Assembly (NCBI GenBank): GCA_945952225.1
Contig: CAMFHP010000025.1
Coordinates: 1-64,000 of the forward strand
Reading direction: 5' to 3'
Length of the DNA: 64,000 bases
Origin: an uncultured Myxococcaceae bacterium
GTDB taxonomy: Bacteria; Myxococcota_A; Polyangia; Polyangiales; Ga0077539
Position numbers and translations under genes: made by a program. The notes beneath the pieces were generated by a model that saw only the letters and a list, made by a program, of their open reading frames with translations, was not told the DNA's origin and made no database searches. Positions 34,847 through 45,506 of this stretch are shown here, piece after piece (positions within the stretch are counted from its first letter, which is position 1; every line of letters starts with the position of its first letter).

Positions 34847-36430
34847 CTACTTGACGCTGACGTCCGCCATGACGATCGGCGGAAGGTGCAGACAGGTGAT
34901 CTCGGGGGAGGGAGGCGCGGTGTCCTTCGCCATCTCGAGCGCCTCGTGCATGTTCGGCGCGGTCTCGTAGCCGAGGATGCGCGGCATGTACTCGTTGTCG
35001 GCGCCCACGACGATGACGCGGCCGATGTGCTGACGTCCGGCCTCGCCCCAGTACCACATGAAGAACGGGTGCACCGGGTGGTACGCGCGGCCCTTGCGGT
35101 ACATCGCGAGGTACGCGGGGTTCTCCGCAAACTTCGCCTCGTAGCGCTTGTGAAGCTGGAGCGCGTCGCGCGTCTCGGGCAGCAGGCGGTGCACGAACTC
35201 GACGTACGGCGCGTGCTGGTCGTGGTCGAAGCGGTCGGAGACCGGGTGCGTGATGATCAGCGTGCCGCCCTTCTTCAGAATCGGCGCGCCCCGGTACATG
35301 TTGAACATGTAGCCCTGCGCCATCACCTGAACGAGCAGCGGGTTGAGGAACGCGTTGACGTTGTACGGCGAGATGTACGGCACGCCCGTCACGAGGATGT
35401 CGGCCTGACCCTTCACGGGCACGGCGTACTGCTCGAAGCAGCGCTTGAGCGTCTCCTTGTGAACGGCCTCGGTCTCGCCCGCGAACACGCCGGTGATCTC
35501 GAAGGGCGAGGGCACCTTGCGGAAGATCTGCTCGCGAAGCTCCTGCGGCGTGCGATCGAGCGTCGCGATGAGCGCCTTCATCGCGGTCTTGTCCCACGGC
35601 GACAGGTCGTCCTCGTTCTTCGCGAGGAACTCCAACGGACGATCAAACATCCGGTTGTTGATCGTCGTCTCGATGGTGAAGACGTTGAGGTTCTTGTTCG
35701 TGACCCGGCCCTGCCGCTCGACGATGGTGTTGAGCATCGAGCTCTTCGGGTCCATGTACGAATGGCACTGACGCATCACCTTGGGGTTGTGGTGCGCCTT
35801 GAGCATCTCGTAGCCGCAGAGGCCGACGGAGACGCTCTTGTGTCCGCCGTCCATGGGCACGAGGTTGAGGTTCACGTAGATGAGCAGGTCTGACTCGACG
35901 GCCTTCTTGTTGAGAATGACCTTCTCGCCGAGCTCGGTCTCGCCCACGAGCTTCATCCCGTTCGGGTCTTCGGCGTCGTGGTTGTAGAGGCGCTTGGGCC
36001 AGTACGCGTTGAAGATCTTGTCGCCGACGATGTGGCGCACTTCGTCGCCCGTCATGCGGCGGTGCACGCTCGTGGCGATGATGATCTCCACGTCGTCGAC
36101 GCCGTAGTCGGCGAGCATCCCGAGCACCACGGTGAGCACGCGCTCGCGCACGTCGGGGCGGCGCATCGGCGGCAGCGGGAGCGAGATGTCATCGAGCGCG
36201 ATGACCACCTTCATCCCCGGGCGGAGCTTCGCGTACAGCGGCTCGGAGTTGTACGGGTGGTTCAGCGCGTAACGGATCGCCGCGTCGGGGTCTTTGAGGC
36301 CCGCGAGCGGAGGCTTCGGATAGATGACCCGCGTGCCCGCGGGGAGGTCGACTTCGACGAGGCGGTCGCCGGAGAAGAGCACGCGCGGTGCGCTCCGTCG
36401 GTCGAGGGTGACGACGCAGGGATGGCTCAT
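34847..36430 (-). CDS. LarA-like (DUF2088) nickel-pincer racemase-family protein
   Basis: Encodes 527 residues, longer than LarA (about 425). LarA racemises lactate with a nickel pincer cofactor. Conserved here: Ala-Thr-Ser-Val-His123-Arg-Arg-Met-Thr, Tyr-Asn-His151-Asp-Ala, Gly-Glu-Thr-Glu-Leu-Gly, Gly-Gly-His-Lys198-Ser-Val and His214, with Lys198-His214 spaced 16 as Lys184-His200 in Lactiplantibacillus LarA. The His ten residues before the cofactor Lys (His174 in LarA) is replaced by Leu. It may act on another 2-hydroxyacid. The ATG overlaps the upstream HAD gene (ATGA). No larB, larC or larE is in the window. Confidence 0.8.
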   Translation of the reverse strand: MSHPCVVTLDRRSAPRVLFSGDRLVEVDLPAGTRVIYPKPPLAGLKDPDAAIRYALNHPYNSEPLYAKLRPGMKVVIALDDISLPLPPMRRPDVRERVLTVVLGMLADYGVDDVEIIIATSVHRRMTGDEVRHIVGDKIFNAYWPKRLYNHDAEDPNGMKLVGETELGEKVILNKKAVESDLLIYVNLNLVPMDGGHKSVSVGLCGYEMLKAHHNPKVMRQCHSYMDPKSSMLNTIVERQGRVTNKNLNVFTIETTINNRMFDRPLEFLAKNEDDLSPWDKTAMKALIATLDRTPQELREQIFRKVPSPFEITGVFAGETEAVHKETLKRCFEQYAVPVKGQADILVTGVPYISPYNVNAFLNPLLVQVMAQGYMFNMYRGAPILKKGGTLIITHPVSDRFDHDQHAPYVEFVHRLLPETRDALQLHKRYEAKFAENPAYLAMYRKGRAYHPVHPFFMWYWGEAGRQHIGRVIVVGADNEYMPRILGYETAPNMHEALEMAKDTAPPSPEITCLHLPPIVMADVSVK

Positions 36431-37092
36431 GGGCGGTCCAGATGTACGGTGGGCCACTGGTAGGCCCGCGCGAGGCGTTCGAGGGCGCGGTCGGGGTTGA
36501 CCGCAGCGGGATGACCGACGACCGAGAGCATCGGCACGTCGGAGTAGCTGTCGCTGTAGGCGTAACACTCGTCGAGGTCGTGCCCGTGCTCCTTCGCGTG
36601 GTCGCGCACGAGCAGGGCCTTCGTCGGACCCGCGACGACGGGCGGGAGCATGCGGCCCGTCGCGATGCCGTCGAGAAACTCGAGTCGGTTTGCGATGACG
36701 TGCGTGGCGCCGAGCTCCTTGCGAAGTCGCTCCATCAGGAAGTCGAGCGCGCCAGACACGATCACCACGTCGTGACCCTTGTCGCGGCACGTCTGCACGA
36801 GCTCGCGCGCGCCCTTGATGATCGCAGGTCGGAGCACGGACTCGTACGCGTCGTCGGCGAGGGTCAGCAGGCGATCCTGCGAGGTGCCCTTGTAGAGCGC
36901 GTAGAGCTCTTCGTTGAAGAGGCGCCGATCGCGCACCTCGGCGACCAGAAGGCGCGGAGTGCGGAACACGGCGTCGGCGATCCGGCGCAGCGTGCGCTGC
37001 GGGTTCGCCTGATGGAGCAGATAGTAGAGCGTCGGGTGGACCAGGTTCGTGCGGACGAGGGTCCCGTCGACGTCGAAGTAGCTCGCGGGCAT
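36427..37092 (-). CDS. HAD-IB (SerB-like) phosphatase
   Basis: Encodes 221 residues. Motif I Phe-Asp7-Val-Asp9-Gly-Thr-Leu, motif II Ile-Val-Ser-Gly-Ala near 113 and motif III/IV Tyr-Ala-Tyr-Ser-Asp-Ser-Tyr-Ser-Asp near 177 are complete. HAD-IB enzymes hydrolyse small phosphates such as phosphoserine; the substrate is unknown. Here it is coupled to the LarA-like gene, so a phosphorylated hydroxyacid is a reasonable guess. It has a leaderless-type promoter 10 bases before the ATG. Confidence 0.88.
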   Translation of the reverse strand: MPASYFDVDGTLVRTNLVHPTLYYLLHQANPQRTLRRIADAVFRTPRLLVAEVRDRRLFNEELYALYKGTSQDRLLTLADDAYESVLRPAIIKGARELVQTCRDKGHDVVIVSGALDFLMERLRKELGATHVIANRLEFLDGIATGRMLPPVVAGPTKALLVRDHAKEHGHDLDECYAYSDSYSDVPMLSVVGHPAAVNPDRALERLARAYQWPTVHLDRP

Positions 37093-37102
37093 CGGGCGCG
37101 GG

Positions 37103-37131
37103 ACCCTACAACAGTCGCCCCGCGCGGTGAA
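37103..37131 (-). promoter_or_regulatory. Putative promoter TTCACC-17-TAGGGT of the HAD-LarA unit
   Basis: TAGGGT (37103-37108, minus strand) ends 10 bases before the ATG at 37092, with TTCACC (37126-37131, four of six) exactly 17 bases upstream. There is no Shine-Dalgarno, so the mRNA is probably leaderless. Confidence 0.55.
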
Positions 37132-37253
37132 AGCCCATCATCGTCGCGAGCGGGCGTTCTTGAGAGGCGCGCCGCGTTGGGTGCAAAGTCCCCTTCGCAC
37201 GCGCGCCGCCGAGGTGGCAGCGGTCGCGCGCAACGAGGAGCGGCGAACACCCG

Positions 37254-39335
37254 ATGGCACCCGATGGCGACACGATTCCGGTGGGCCTCGTGCGCCACCG
37301 CGGCGGGCTGATCTCCTACGCCAACCAGCGCTTCTGCGAGATCGTCGGCAGGCCACGCGAGGCCGTCGTGGGCCACACCTTCGACGCGATCCTCTCGCCC
37401 GACGAGCACCGCCGCATCATGGATCGCTACGCTCAACGGCTCCGCGGCGAGCCCGTCCCCTCGGAGTACGAGGTCCGGGTGCAGCGCGCGAGCGATGGCG
37501 CGTGGCGGGTGGTCGAGGTCGCGGTGCAGATCCTTGGCGATGAAGTGATCGTCGTGGTGCGCGACGTCACCGAGACCGCGGGACGCAGAGACCGTCGCAT
37601 GGGCCTCGCACTCCTCGGGGCCGACCTCGCGCAGGCGCGCTCCGAGGCGGCGGTGAAGTCTGCGTTGCGCGAGCGCGTGGGGCGCCTCGGGTTGTGGGGC
37701 GCGTGGCTCGTGCCCGATGGCGACGACCGGATGCGGGTCGAGTTCGCCGACATGCCCGACCGCGGAGCGGCCTTCGAATCCACCATCGGGCGCGCCGTCG
37801 CGGGGTGGATGGGGCCGTGGCTGCCGTGGTTCCGCCGCGCGTGGATCGAGGGAGCCTCGTACCACGACGACGCGATCACCGAGGTCGCGCGCTTCGTGGG
37901 CGCACCCTGGGAGGCCGCGGTGCGAGGCATGGCCGAGAAGAGCGAGCTTCGCCGCGGCGTGGCCCTGCGTGTCGATCAAGAGGGCGAGCCCGTCGCACTG
38001 CTCGTGCTGCGCGGCGGCTGGCTGTCGGAGGACGACCTTCCGATGGTGCGCCTCCTCGCCGCGCAGCTCTCATCGGCGCTCGACAACGCGCGCTTCATCG
38101 ACGACGCGCGGCGACAGATGCTCGCGCTCGAAGCGCTCCACGGCCTCGCGACCACGGCGCTTCAGCAGGCCGCACACGCGCCGACGGAGCTGCTCCTGCG
38201 CGCGGCCTCGGTGGCGCGCGATGCGCTGCGCGGTGACGACGCACGCGTGTTCATGCTGCGCGACGCACGATCGCTTCAGGAACTCGTTGCCGAACGTGGC
38301 GAGGATCCACCGACCTTCCCCCTCGACGACGCGCCCCTCGTGCAGGATGCGCTCGAGGCCTCCGGGTGGTCCGTGTGCGACGACCTTCGGGTCGATCTGC
38401 GAGGCTTTCATGGCGGGCCGCTCGCCGAGGCCGTGGGCGCCGCACTCGTGATGGCCTTCGACAGCGGTCAGGGGGCGCGTGGCGTGCTGTTCGTCCATGC
38501 GCCCGCCGGTCGACGCTTCAGCGACGAGGACCTCGCCCTCATGCGCGCGCTGATGGGCGTGCTCCAGGTGGGCCTCTCGAACGCGGAGCTCTACGCGCAG
38601 GCGCAGACCCGCCTCGATGAGCTCCGTGCGGCGCAGACCCGGCTTCTGGAGCGCGAGAGGCTCGCCGCGTTGGGAGAGGTGGCGGCGGTCATCGCCCACG
38701 AGGTGCGCAACCCGCTCGCGGTGGTGTTCAACGCGGTGAGCGCGCTCCGGCGCCTCGTGCCCCGAGAGGGTACAGCCGCCGAGCTGGTCGAGACCGTGCG
38801 AGAGGAGGCTGAGAGGCTCAATCAGATCGTGGGCGACCTGCTCGGGTTCGCGCGTCCCGTTGCGCCCTCGCCCCGCGCAGAGGTGCTCGCGCCGATCGTC
38901 GAAGGAGCGCTCTCGGTCGCTGCTGCGCGCGCAGCGACGAACCACGGAGGAGGGCGCGTGCGCGTGGCGCTGGATGTGCCCGAGGCGCTTCCCGACGTGC
39001 GCGTCGATGCACGACTGCTCCGGCAGGCGATGGTGAACGTGTTGTTGAATGCGTACGAGGCCATGCCCGGCGGAGGGGAGCTCACCGTGCGTGCATCGCA
39101 CGACCTCGCGCGAGGCCGTGTGGTCGTCGCCGTGAAAGACACCGGTGTGGGCATGCGCGACGACGTGCGCGCGCGGATGTTCGAGCCTTTCTTCACCACG
39201 CGCCCAACGGGGACCGGGCTCGGACTCGCGCTCGTGCGTCGCATCGTCGAGGCGCATGGCGGTGAAGTGAACGTGAGCTCAACGCCTGGCGAGGGCACCG
39301 AGCTGCGCTTCGACATCCCCGTCGACGATGCGTAA
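37254..39335 (+). CDS. Soluble PAS-GAF histidine kinase
   Basis: Encodes 693 residues without a membrane span. A PAS domain (about 10-115, Asn-Gln-Arg-Phe-Cys-Glu-Ile-Val-Gly) precedes two GAF-like domains (about 125-285 and 305-445). A short coiled coil leads to the HisKA helix with His482 in Ala-His-Glu-Val-Arg-Asn-Pro-Leu. The HATPase domain has Asn-Val-Leu-Leu-Asn-Ala-Tyr-Glu-Ala (N box), Asp-Thr-Gly-Val-Gly-Met (G1) and Gly-Thr-Gly-Leu-Gly-Leu-Ala (G2). It probably senses a soluble or redox cue. No response regulator is adjacent. Confidence 0.93.
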   Translation: MAPDGDTIPVGLVRHRGGLISYANQRFCEIVGRPREAVVGHTFDAILSPDEHRRIMDRYAQRLRGEPVPSEYEVRVQRASDGAWRVVEVAVQILGDEVIVVVRDVTETAGRRDRRMGLALLGADLAQARSEAAVKSALRERVGRLGLWGAWLVPDGDDRMRVEFADMPDRGAAFESTIGRAVAGWMGPWLPWFRRAWIEGASYHDDAITEVARFVGAPWEAAVRGMAEKSELRRGVALRVDQEGEPVALLVLRGGWLSEDDLPMVRLLAAQLSSALDNARFIDDARRQMLALEALHGLATTALQQAAHAPTELLLRAASVARDALRGDDARVFMLRDARSLQELVAERGEDPPTFPLDDAPLVQDALEASGWSVCDDLRVDLRGFHGGPLAEAVGAALVMAFDSGQGARGVLFVHAPAGRRFSDEDLALMRALMGVLQVGLSNAELYAQAQTRLDELRAAQTRLLERERLAALGEVAAVIAHEVRNPLAVVFNAVSALRRLVPREGTAAELVETVREEAERLNQIVGDLLGFARPVAPSPRAEVLAPIVEGALSVAAARAATNHGGGRVRVALDVPEALPDVRVDARLLRQAMVNVLLNAYEAMPGGGELTVRASHDLARGRVVVAVKDTGVGMRDDVRARMFEPFFTTRPTGTGLGLALVRRIVEAHGGEVNVSSTPGEGTELRFDIPVDDA

Positions 39336-39795
39336 CGCTCGCCGCAGCATGCATCGGAATCGCGCGTGAACGTTGCGCGAGCGTTGGCGTGTCAAGCGCG
39401 AGATTTGCCGACACGTTCAGCGTGAGACAGCCGACCGATGTAGAGACATCAGAAGCGCGCGGCAAGTCTTGCCGGAACACGGCCCGCGACCCCACGCCTT
39501 CGCACGCCTTGCACGGACGAACAGCAGGAAACCGTGTCGTTTCTTGGCTTGTTCCCTGACGAGAACTGATAGCGTCCGCCGCCGTCGGAGCCTGACACCA
39601 CGGCTCGCCCCCGTGGTCACCGCGAAACGCCGCGTTCTACGCGCGGCATGGCGTGGTCTGGCCCGCCGCCGGACGCGTAGGGACTTGACAGTATCTCCGC
39701 GAAATGGTGCTAGCGGCGCTCGCTCTGCCTACCCCCACCCTCGGGCGGCCGTCGGGCGTCAACCATCGGCCCGCAGACCGTAGACGAATCACGTC
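39336..39795 (+). other. 460-bp upstream region of the respiratory operon
   Basis: No gene is visible. It contains a 7-bp perfect hairpin (ACCACGG 39597-39603 / CCGTGGT 39611-39617, 7-base loop) without a T-run and a promoter-like TTGACA at 39685. The gap downstream of the promoter to the actA ATG is about 80 bases and has no strong ribosome site, only purine-poor sequence. Confidence 0.5.
39685..39713 (+). promoter_or_regulatory. Putative promoter of the act-cox operon
   Basis: A perfect TTGACA (39685-39690), a 17-base spacer and TGCTAG (39708-39713) preceded by TGG (an extended -10 feature). The -10 is weak, so an activator or another sigma factor may be involved. Confidence 0.4.
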
Positions 39796-40419
39796 ATGCA
39801 GATCTTCCCACGCTCACTCAATCGTCTGCCGGCGATCGTCGCGATCGGGGTTGCCCTCGCCGGGGGCCTCGTGACGTCGCTCATCTGGTACTACTTCACC
39901 CCCAAGCACACGCACGTCGGGTACGAGCCCCGTCAGCCGGTGCCCTACAGCCACTGGCTTCACGCCGGGCAGATGGGCATGGACTGTCGGTACTGCCACT
40001 CCAACGTCGAGCGCGCTGCGCACGCGCAGATCCCTCCCACGCAGACGTGCATGAACTGCCACTCGCTGGTTCGCACGGACTCTGCTCGCCTCGCGCCTGT
40101 GCGTGAGAGTTGGGAGTCGGGACGCGCGATCGAATGGGTGAAGGTGCACCGGCTGCCCGACCACGCCTACTTCGACCACAGCGTGCACCTCTCGGCCGGC
40201 GTCGGCTGCGTCTCGTGCCACGGCCGCATCGATCAGATGGAGGTCGTTCGCCAGGACCAGCCGCTCAGCATGTCGTGGTGCCTCGACTGCCACCGCAATC
40301 CCGGGCCGAACATTCGCCCGCTCGATCAGATCACCAACATGGATCCCAGTCTCAGCGGCACTGCGCAGCCTCCGCGCCAGCTCAACCCGCCGCAGACCTG
40401 CTCGGGGTGTCACCGATGA
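39796..40419 (+). CDS. actA: Alternative complex III, pentaheme cytochrome c subunit ActA
   Basis: Encodes 207 residues. An N-terminal membrane anchor (about 12-32) is followed by five Cys-X2-Cys-His motifs (CRYCH, CMNCH, CVSCH, CLDCH, CSGCH), the heme count of ActA. The protein receives electrons from the quinol-oxidising core on the periplasmic side and passes them to ActE or the oxidase. It opens the operon; actB overlaps its stop as ATGA. Confidence 0.93.
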   Translation: MQIFPRSLNRLPAIVAIGVALAGGLVTSLIWYYFTPKHTHVGYEPRQPVPYSHWLHAGQMGMDCRYCHSNVERAAHAQIPPTQTCMNCHSLVRTDSARLAPVRESWESGRAIEWVKVHRLPDHAYFDHSVHLSAGVGCVSCHGRIDQMEVVRQDQPLSMSWCLDCHRNPGPNIRPLDQITNMDPSLSGTAQPPRQLNPPQTCSGCHR

Positions 40420-43400
40420 GCCGCCGTTCTCCCTACGAATTCGAGGGCCCCGCTCCCGACGCACCGGTGTGGTGGACGAGCCTCGACGACTACGCTTCGC
40501 AGACGGACCCTTCGCCCGAGGCCCGCGCCGATCTCTCGGCTGAAATGCCCGAGAACGCGTGGGACTTCTCCGATCCGGTGAGCCGCCGCGGGTTCATGAC
40601 CCTCATGGGCGCTGCCGTCTCGCTCGCGACGCTGCAGGGGTGCCGCCGTCCGGTCGATCACATCCTCCCGTACTCGCATGCGCCCGAGGACGTGACGGTC
40701 AACGTCACGAGCTACTACGCCTCGGTCGTCGACCGTCGCGGTGACGCGGTGGGTCTCCTCGTCGAGAGCCATGAGGGACGTCCGACGAAGATCGAAGGCA
40801 ACCCCGATCACTCGGGCTCGCGCGGCAAGACCGACGTGCTCGCGCAGGCGTCGGTGCTTGATCTGTACGATCCCGACCGCTCGCGTCGACCCAGCCTTCA
40901 GGGCACGGCGAAGACCTTTGGCGACTTCGAGACCGCGCTCCGTGAGGCCCTCCAGGGGCACAGCAGCAACGGTGGAACGGGTCTGCACCTCCTCGTGCAG
41001 CCGTCGATCTCGCCCACGTTCGTGCGGCTTCGCGATGCGGTAAAGCGCCGCTTCCCGAACGCGCGCTTCCACACGTGGGAGGCGGCGTCGGCTGCGAACG
41101 TGCGCGCCGGTGCGAAGCTCGCGTTTGGCACTGCGCTCGCGCCGGTTGTCGACTACGCCCGCGCGCGCCGCATCCTCTCGATCGACTGCGACTTCCTGCA
41201 GACCGAGCCCGGCGTCGTGCGCAACACGCGCTCGTGGTCCGAGGGGCGTCGCCTCCGTTCGCCGCAGGACGAGCCCTCGCGCCTCTACGTCGTCGAAGCC
41301 GGGTACAGCACCACGGGCGGCAACGCGGATCACCGTCTCCGCCTCGCGGCGCGCGACATCGAGGGCTACCTCCGCGCGCTCGCGAAGCACCTCGTGGCCG
41401 AGCACCACGTCGACCTCGGCGAAGTCGGTGCGGCGGTGTCGAGTGCGGCGGCGCCTGCGGGCGTCGATGCGAAGTGGATCTCGGCGGTCGCGACGGACCT
41501 CGTGAACCACCGCGGCGCTTCGGTCGTCGTGGTTGGCGCGCGCCAGCCCGCGACGGTGCACGCGCTCGCCCACGCGATCAATCAGGGACTCGGAAACGCA
41601 GGGCAGACCGTTCGTTACGTTCCCGTCGCCGACGCGAACGAGAGCGATGATCACGGTCGCGACCTCGCCGCCCTCGCGGAGGCCCTCGGTGGTCGCCAGG
41701 TGCAGACGCTGCTGATCCTCGGCGGGAACCCTGTCTTCGACGCGCCCGGCAAGCTTGGACTCGGCGAGAAGATCGCTTCCGCGGCGTTCAGCGCGCACCT
41801 CTCGATCACGGCGGATGAGACCAGCGAGCGCTGCAAGTGGCATGTGCCGCGCGCGCACTGGCTCGAAGCCTGGGGCGACGCGCAGGGCCTCGATGGCGCG
41901 GTGGCGATCCAGCAGCCGCTGATCCAGCCGCTCTTCTCGGGACGCAGCGACCTCGAACTGCTCGGCCTCGTCGCCGACGCACCTTCGTACCGCGGGTACG
42001 AACTGGTGCGTGAGACCTTCCGCGCTGCGAACGCGGGCAACGGCTTCGAGCGTGCGTGGCGTCGTGCGCTGAACGTCGGCGTGAGCGCTCAGCCCACGAC
42101 GCCGGCAGCGTCGTCGCTCCGCGCGGCCGACATCGCGACGGCGATCAGCGCTCGCGCGCTGCCCACGGGAGCGCTGTCGAAGAGCAGCCTCGAAGTGGTC
42201 TTCGCCGTCGACGCGAAGATGTACGACGGTCGTCACGCCAACAACGCGTGGCTTCAGGAACTGCCCGACCCCGTCACGAAGATCTGCTGGGACAACGCCG
42301 CGCTCCTCTCGCCGAAGACCGCGGAGGAACTCGGCATCCGCGGTGGCGATCTGGTGCGCATCGCGAAGGGCGATCGCACGCTCGAGATCGCAGCCTGGGT
42401 GCTCCCCGGCCACGCGGACAACTCGGTGACGCTCTCGCTCGGATGGGGACGCACGAAGGCCGGTCGTGTCGGCAATGGACACGGCTTCTCGGTCTCGGCG
42501 CTCCGCGCTGCCGATGCGCTGTGGTTCGAAGACGGCTTCACGGTCACTGCGGTGGGCTCGCGCTACGCGCTCTCGCAGACGCAGGACCACCACCGCATGG
42601 AGGGCCGTCCGATCGCGATCGAGTCGACCCTCGAGCAGTACCGCGCGCAGCCGAATTTCGCGGCCCGCATGTCGCCGACGCCCCGCACGCTGCCGCTCTG
42701 GCGCGCCGGGTACACGTACGAAGGCCACAAGTGGGGCATGTCCATCGACCTGAACGGCTGCTCGGGCTGCAACGCCTGCGTCGTGGCCTGCCAGTCGGAG
42801 AACAACATCCCGGTCGTGGGCAAGGAGCAGGTCGCGCGCGGTCGCGAAATGCACTGGCTCCGCATCGATCGCTACTTCGTCAGCCCGCGCGGGCAGGGTG
42901 ATGCCGACGAGCGCGCCACGAGCGAGCCGCTGATGGCCGTGCAGCCCCTCGGATGCGTGCAGTGCGAGAACGCGCCCTGCGAGAACGTGTGCCCGGTGGC
43001 GGCGACGATCCACAGCCCCGAGGGCATCAACGAGATGGCCTACAACCGCTGCATCGGCACGCGGTACTGCGCCAACAACTGTCCCTACAAGGTTCGTCGG
43101 TTCAACTACCTGAACTGGCACAACGATGGGGTCTGGCAGCCCCTCGACGCCGATGTGCCCGAGATCGTGCGCATGGCGATGAACCCGAACGTCACGGTCC
43201 GCTTCCGCGGCGTGATGGAGAAGTGCACCTACTGTGTGCAGCGCGTCCAGGCTCGCAAGATCGAGGCGAAGCGCGAGAACCGTGAGCTGCGCGATGGCGA
43301 GGTCACCCCGGCGTGCGCCCAGGCCTGCCCGGCCGACGCGATCGTGTTCGGCGACCTGAACCTCCGCGGGAGCAAGGTGGCCGAGCTCGAACGCTCCGAC

Positions 43401-43493
43401 CGCCGCTACGCGCTCCTCGGTGAGATCGGCACGAAGCCGCGCACGACCTACCTGGCCAGGATCCGCAATCCGAATCCGGAGATGCAGGGATGA
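40416..43493 (+). CDS. actB: Alternative complex III, fused molybdopterin-like and iron-sulfur subunit ActB
   Basis: Encodes 1025 residues. A twin-arginine-type start (Ser-Arg-Arg-Gly-Phe-Met at about 57) precedes a molybdopterin-oxidoreductase-like domain (about 70-740) that in ActB binds no metal cofactor. The C-terminal part is a ferredoxin-like subunit with Cys-X2-Cys-X2-Cys-X3-Cys, Cys-X2-Cys-X4-Cys-X3-Cys, Cys-X4-Cys-X3-Cys-Pro and Cys-X2-Cys...Cys-X3-Cys-Pro, enough for one [3Fe-4S] and three [4Fe-4S] clusters. It transfers electrons from the quinol site to the hemes. It overlaps actC by 4 bases. Confidence 0.95.
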   Translation: MSRRSPYEFEGPAPDAPVWWTSLDDYASQTDPSPEARADLSAEMPENAWDFSDPVSRRGFMTLMGAAVSLATLQGCRRPVDHILPYSHAPEDVTVNVTSYYASVVDRRGDAVGLLVESHEGRPTKIEGNPDHSGSRGKTDVLAQASVLDLYDPDRSRRPSLQGTAKTFGDFETALREALQGHSSNGGTGLHLLVQPSISPTFVRLRDAVKRRFPNARFHTWEAASAANVRAGAKLAFGTALAPVVDYARARRILSIDCDFLQTEPGVVRNTRSWSEGRRLRSPQDEPSRLYVVEAGYSTTGGNADHRLRLAARDIEGYLRALAKHLVAEHHVDLGEVGAAVSSAAAPAGVDAKWISAVATDLVNHRGASVVVVGARQPATVHALAHAINQGLGNAGQTVRYVPVADANESDDHGRDLAALAEALGGRQVQTLLILGGNPVFDAPGKLGLGEKIASAAFSAHLSITADETSERCKWHVPRAHWLEAWGDAQGLDGAVAIQQPLIQPLFSGRSDLELLGLVADAPSYRGYELVRETFRAANAGNGFERAWRRALNVGVSAQPTTPAASSLRAADIATAISARALPTGALSKSSLEVVFAVDAKMYDGRHANNAWLQELPDPVTKICWDNAALLSPKTAEELGIRGGDLVRIAKGDRTLEIAAWVLPGHADNSVTLSLGWGRTKAGRVGNGHGFSVSALRAADALWFEDGFTVTAVGSRYALSQTQDHHRMEGRPIAIESTLEQYRAQPNFAARMSPTPRTLPLWRAGYTYEGHKWGMSIDLNGCSGCNACVVACQSENNIPVVGKEQVARGREMHWLRIDRYFVSPRGQGDADERATSEPLMAVQPLGCVQCENAPCENVCPVAATIHSPEGINEMAYNRCIGTRYCANNCPYKVRRFNYLNWHNDGVWQPLDADVPEIVRMAMNPNVTVRFRGVMEKCTYCVQRVQARKIEAKRENRELRDGEVTPACAQACPADAIVFGDLNLRGSKVAELERSDRRYALLGEIGTKPRTTYLARIRNPNPEMQG

Positions 43494-44914
43494 GCAACGA
43501 CGGGCCCATTCAGGACATTGGCGAGAAGCATCTCGTCGTCCCGGGGACGACCTTCCGGAAGATCACCGAGGCCGTCAGCCGTGTTACCGAGACGCCAGCC
43601 CCGCGCGGCTGGTGGATCATGTTCCTCACCGCGCTGCTCTTCACGGGCGTGCTCGGGGCGGCGATCGGTTACCTGTTCTTCCGCGGCGTCGGCGTGTGGG
43701 GTAACAACTCCCCGGTCGGCTGGGCCTGGGACATCACCAACTTCGTGTGGTGGGTCGGCATCGGCCACGCAGGCACGCTCATCTCCGCGGTGCTCTTCCT
43801 CTTCCGACAGAAGTGGCGCACGTCGATCAACCGCTTCGCCGAAGCGATGACGATCTTCGCGGTCATCTGCGCGCTGATCTTCCCGGGCATCCACGTAGGC
43901 CGCGTCTGGCACGCGTACTACATGTTCCCGATCCCCAACTCGATGGCGATCTGGCCGAACTTCAAGAGCCCCCTCTTGTGGGACGTCTTCGCAGTCGGCA
44001 CGTACTTCACCGTCTCGACGCTCTTCTGGTTTACGGGCCTGATTCCCGACTTCGCCACGCTGCGTGATCGCTCGGCGAACCGCATCCGCCGCGCGGTCTA
44101 CGGCTTCCTCGCCCTCGGCTGGCGCAGCTCGAACCGTCATTGGCAGAACTACGAGCGCGCGTACATGATCCTCGCGGCGCTCTCGACGCCGCTCGTGCTC
44201 TCCGTGCACTCGGTGGTGTCGTTCGACTTCGCCACCTCGGTGGAGCCCGGCTGGCACGCGACGATCTTCCCGCCCTACTTCGTGGCGGGCGCGATCTTCT
44301 CGGGCTTCGCGATGGTGCTCACGCTGATGCTCGTCGCGCGCTCGGTCTTCAAGCTGACCGACCTCGTCACGATGACCCACATCGAGCTGATGAACAAGAT
44401 CATCCTCGCGACGGGAACCATCGTTGGCTACGCGTACGCGATGGAGTTCTTCATCGCCTGGTACTCTGGCAACCAGTACGAGCGCTACGTGTTCTTGAAC
44501 CGCGCGTTCGGTCCGTATGCCTGGGCCTACTGGACGATGATCTCGTGCAACGTGATCTCGCCGCAGCTCTTCTGGTTCAAGAAGCTCCGCACGAACATCC
44601 CGCTCACCTTTGTGATCTCGATCTTCGTGAACATCGGCATGTGGTTCGAGCGCTTCGTGATCATCGTCACGTCGCTGCACCGTGACTTCATCCCGTCTTC
44701 GTGGGGCTACTTCCACCCGACGCCCGTCGACATCGCGATCTACATGGGATCGCTCGGGCTCTTCTTCACCCTGTTCCTGCTGTTCATCCGCTGGGTGCCG
44801 ATGATCGCGATCGCCGAGCTCAAGTCGGTGCTGCCGGAAGCCTCCGCGCACCACCACGCCGACGATCACCACGGTCACGACCACGACCACGCGCACGCTG
44901 CGAAGGCGGAGTGA
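43490..44914 (+). CDS. actC: Alternative complex III, NrfD-like quinol-site subunit ActC
   Basis: Encodes 474 residues with about ten spans, the NrfD/PsrC fold of ActC, which holds a quinol site. Conserved-looking motifs include [13 protein letters not shown] (about 85) and Arg-Val-Trp-His-Ala-Tyr-Tyr. The last 24 residues are a His/Asp tail (His-His-Ala-Asp-Asp-His-His-Gly-His), which is not usual and could bind metal. The start overlaps actB; actD follows after 7 bases. Confidence 0.94.
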   Translation: MSNDGPIQDIGEKHLVVPGTTFRKITEAVSRVTETPAPRGWWIMFLTALLFTGVLGAAIGYLFFRGVGVWGNNSPVGWAWDITNFVWWVGIGHAGTLISAVLFLFRQKWRTSINRFAEAMTIFAVICALIFPGIHVGRVWHAYYMFPIPNSMAIWPNFKSPLLWDVFAVGTYFTVSTLFWFTGLIPDFATLRDRSANRIRRAVYGFLALGWRSSNRHWQNYERAYMILAALSTPLVLSVHSVVSFDFATSVEPGWHATIFPPYFVAGAIFSGFAMVLTLMLVARSVFKLTDLVTMTHIELMNKIILATGTIVGYAYAMEFFIAWYSGNQYERYVFLNRAFGPYAWAYWTMISCNVISPQLFWFKKLRTNIPLTFVISIFVNIGMWFERFVIIVTSLHRDFIPSSWGYFHPTPVDIAIYMGSLGLFFTLFLLFIRWVPMIAIAELKSVLPEASAHHHADDHHGHDHDHAHAAKAE

Positions 44915-44921
44915 GACTGTC

Positions 44922-45506
44922 ATGGCCGACGCAACCAACAAGCCCCTGACGAGGGTCGGACCCGAGGGCGGAACGCCCGTCCTCCTGCTCGCCGAGTACG
45001 ACACCCCCGCGGCCGTCATGCACGCCGCGGAGAAGGTGCGCGACGCCGGCTTCACGCGCTGGGATGTTCACACGCCGTTCCCCGTGCACGGGATGGACAA
45101 GGCCATGGGCCTGCCCGACTCGCGCCTTGGATGGATCGTCGCGACGATGGCCCTGATCGGGTTCTCGACTGCGGTGAGCCTCATTACCTGGGCGAACGTC
45201 GTCTCGTATCCCTTCATCGTGGGCGGCAAGCCCGCGTTCTCGATCCCGTCGTACGCGCCCGTGTGCTTCGAGCTGACGGTGCTCCTGTCGGCTTTCGGCG
45301 CGGTCTTCGGAATGTTCGGGCTGAACAAGCTTCCGAGGCACCACCACGCGGTGTTCGAGAGCGACCGGTTCCGCGCGGTGACCGACGACAAGTTCTTCGT
45401 CTCGGTGGAGTACGCCGATCCGAAGTTCGATGACGTCCGCACGCGCGAACTGCTGGAGTCCACGAAGCCCAATCACATCGAGATTGTCGAGGACAACGAG
45501 TCGTGA
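44922..45506 (+). CDS. actD: Alternative complex III subunit ActD (DUF3341)
   Basis: Encodes 194 residues with two spans (about 72-95 and 112-133) after a folded N-terminal region: Leu-Ala-Glu-Tyr-Asp-Thr, Ala-Gly-Phe-Thr-Arg-Trp-Asp-Val-His-Thr-Pro-Phe-Pro-Val-His-Gly, Gly-Met-Asp-Lys-Ala-Met-Gly. This is the DUF3341 ActD pattern; it has no cofactor and is structural. GTGA overlap links it to actE. Confidence 0.93.
   Translation: MADATNKPLTRVGPEGGTPVLLLAEYDTPAAVMHAAEKVRDAGFTRWDVHTPFPVHGMDKAMGLPDSRLGWIVATMALIGFSTAVSLITWANVVSYPFIVGGKPAFSIPSYAPVCFELTVLLSAFGAVFGMFGLNKLPRHHHAVFESDRFRAVTDDKFFVSVEYADPKFDDVRTRELLESTKPNHIEIVEDNES

Noticed and set aside
40410-43121. A 2.7-kb open frame antisense to actB
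   Set aside because: Its translation is Arg/Val/Glu-rich without motifs and mirrors the codon bias of actB. Long antisense frames are expected in very GC-rich coding DNA.
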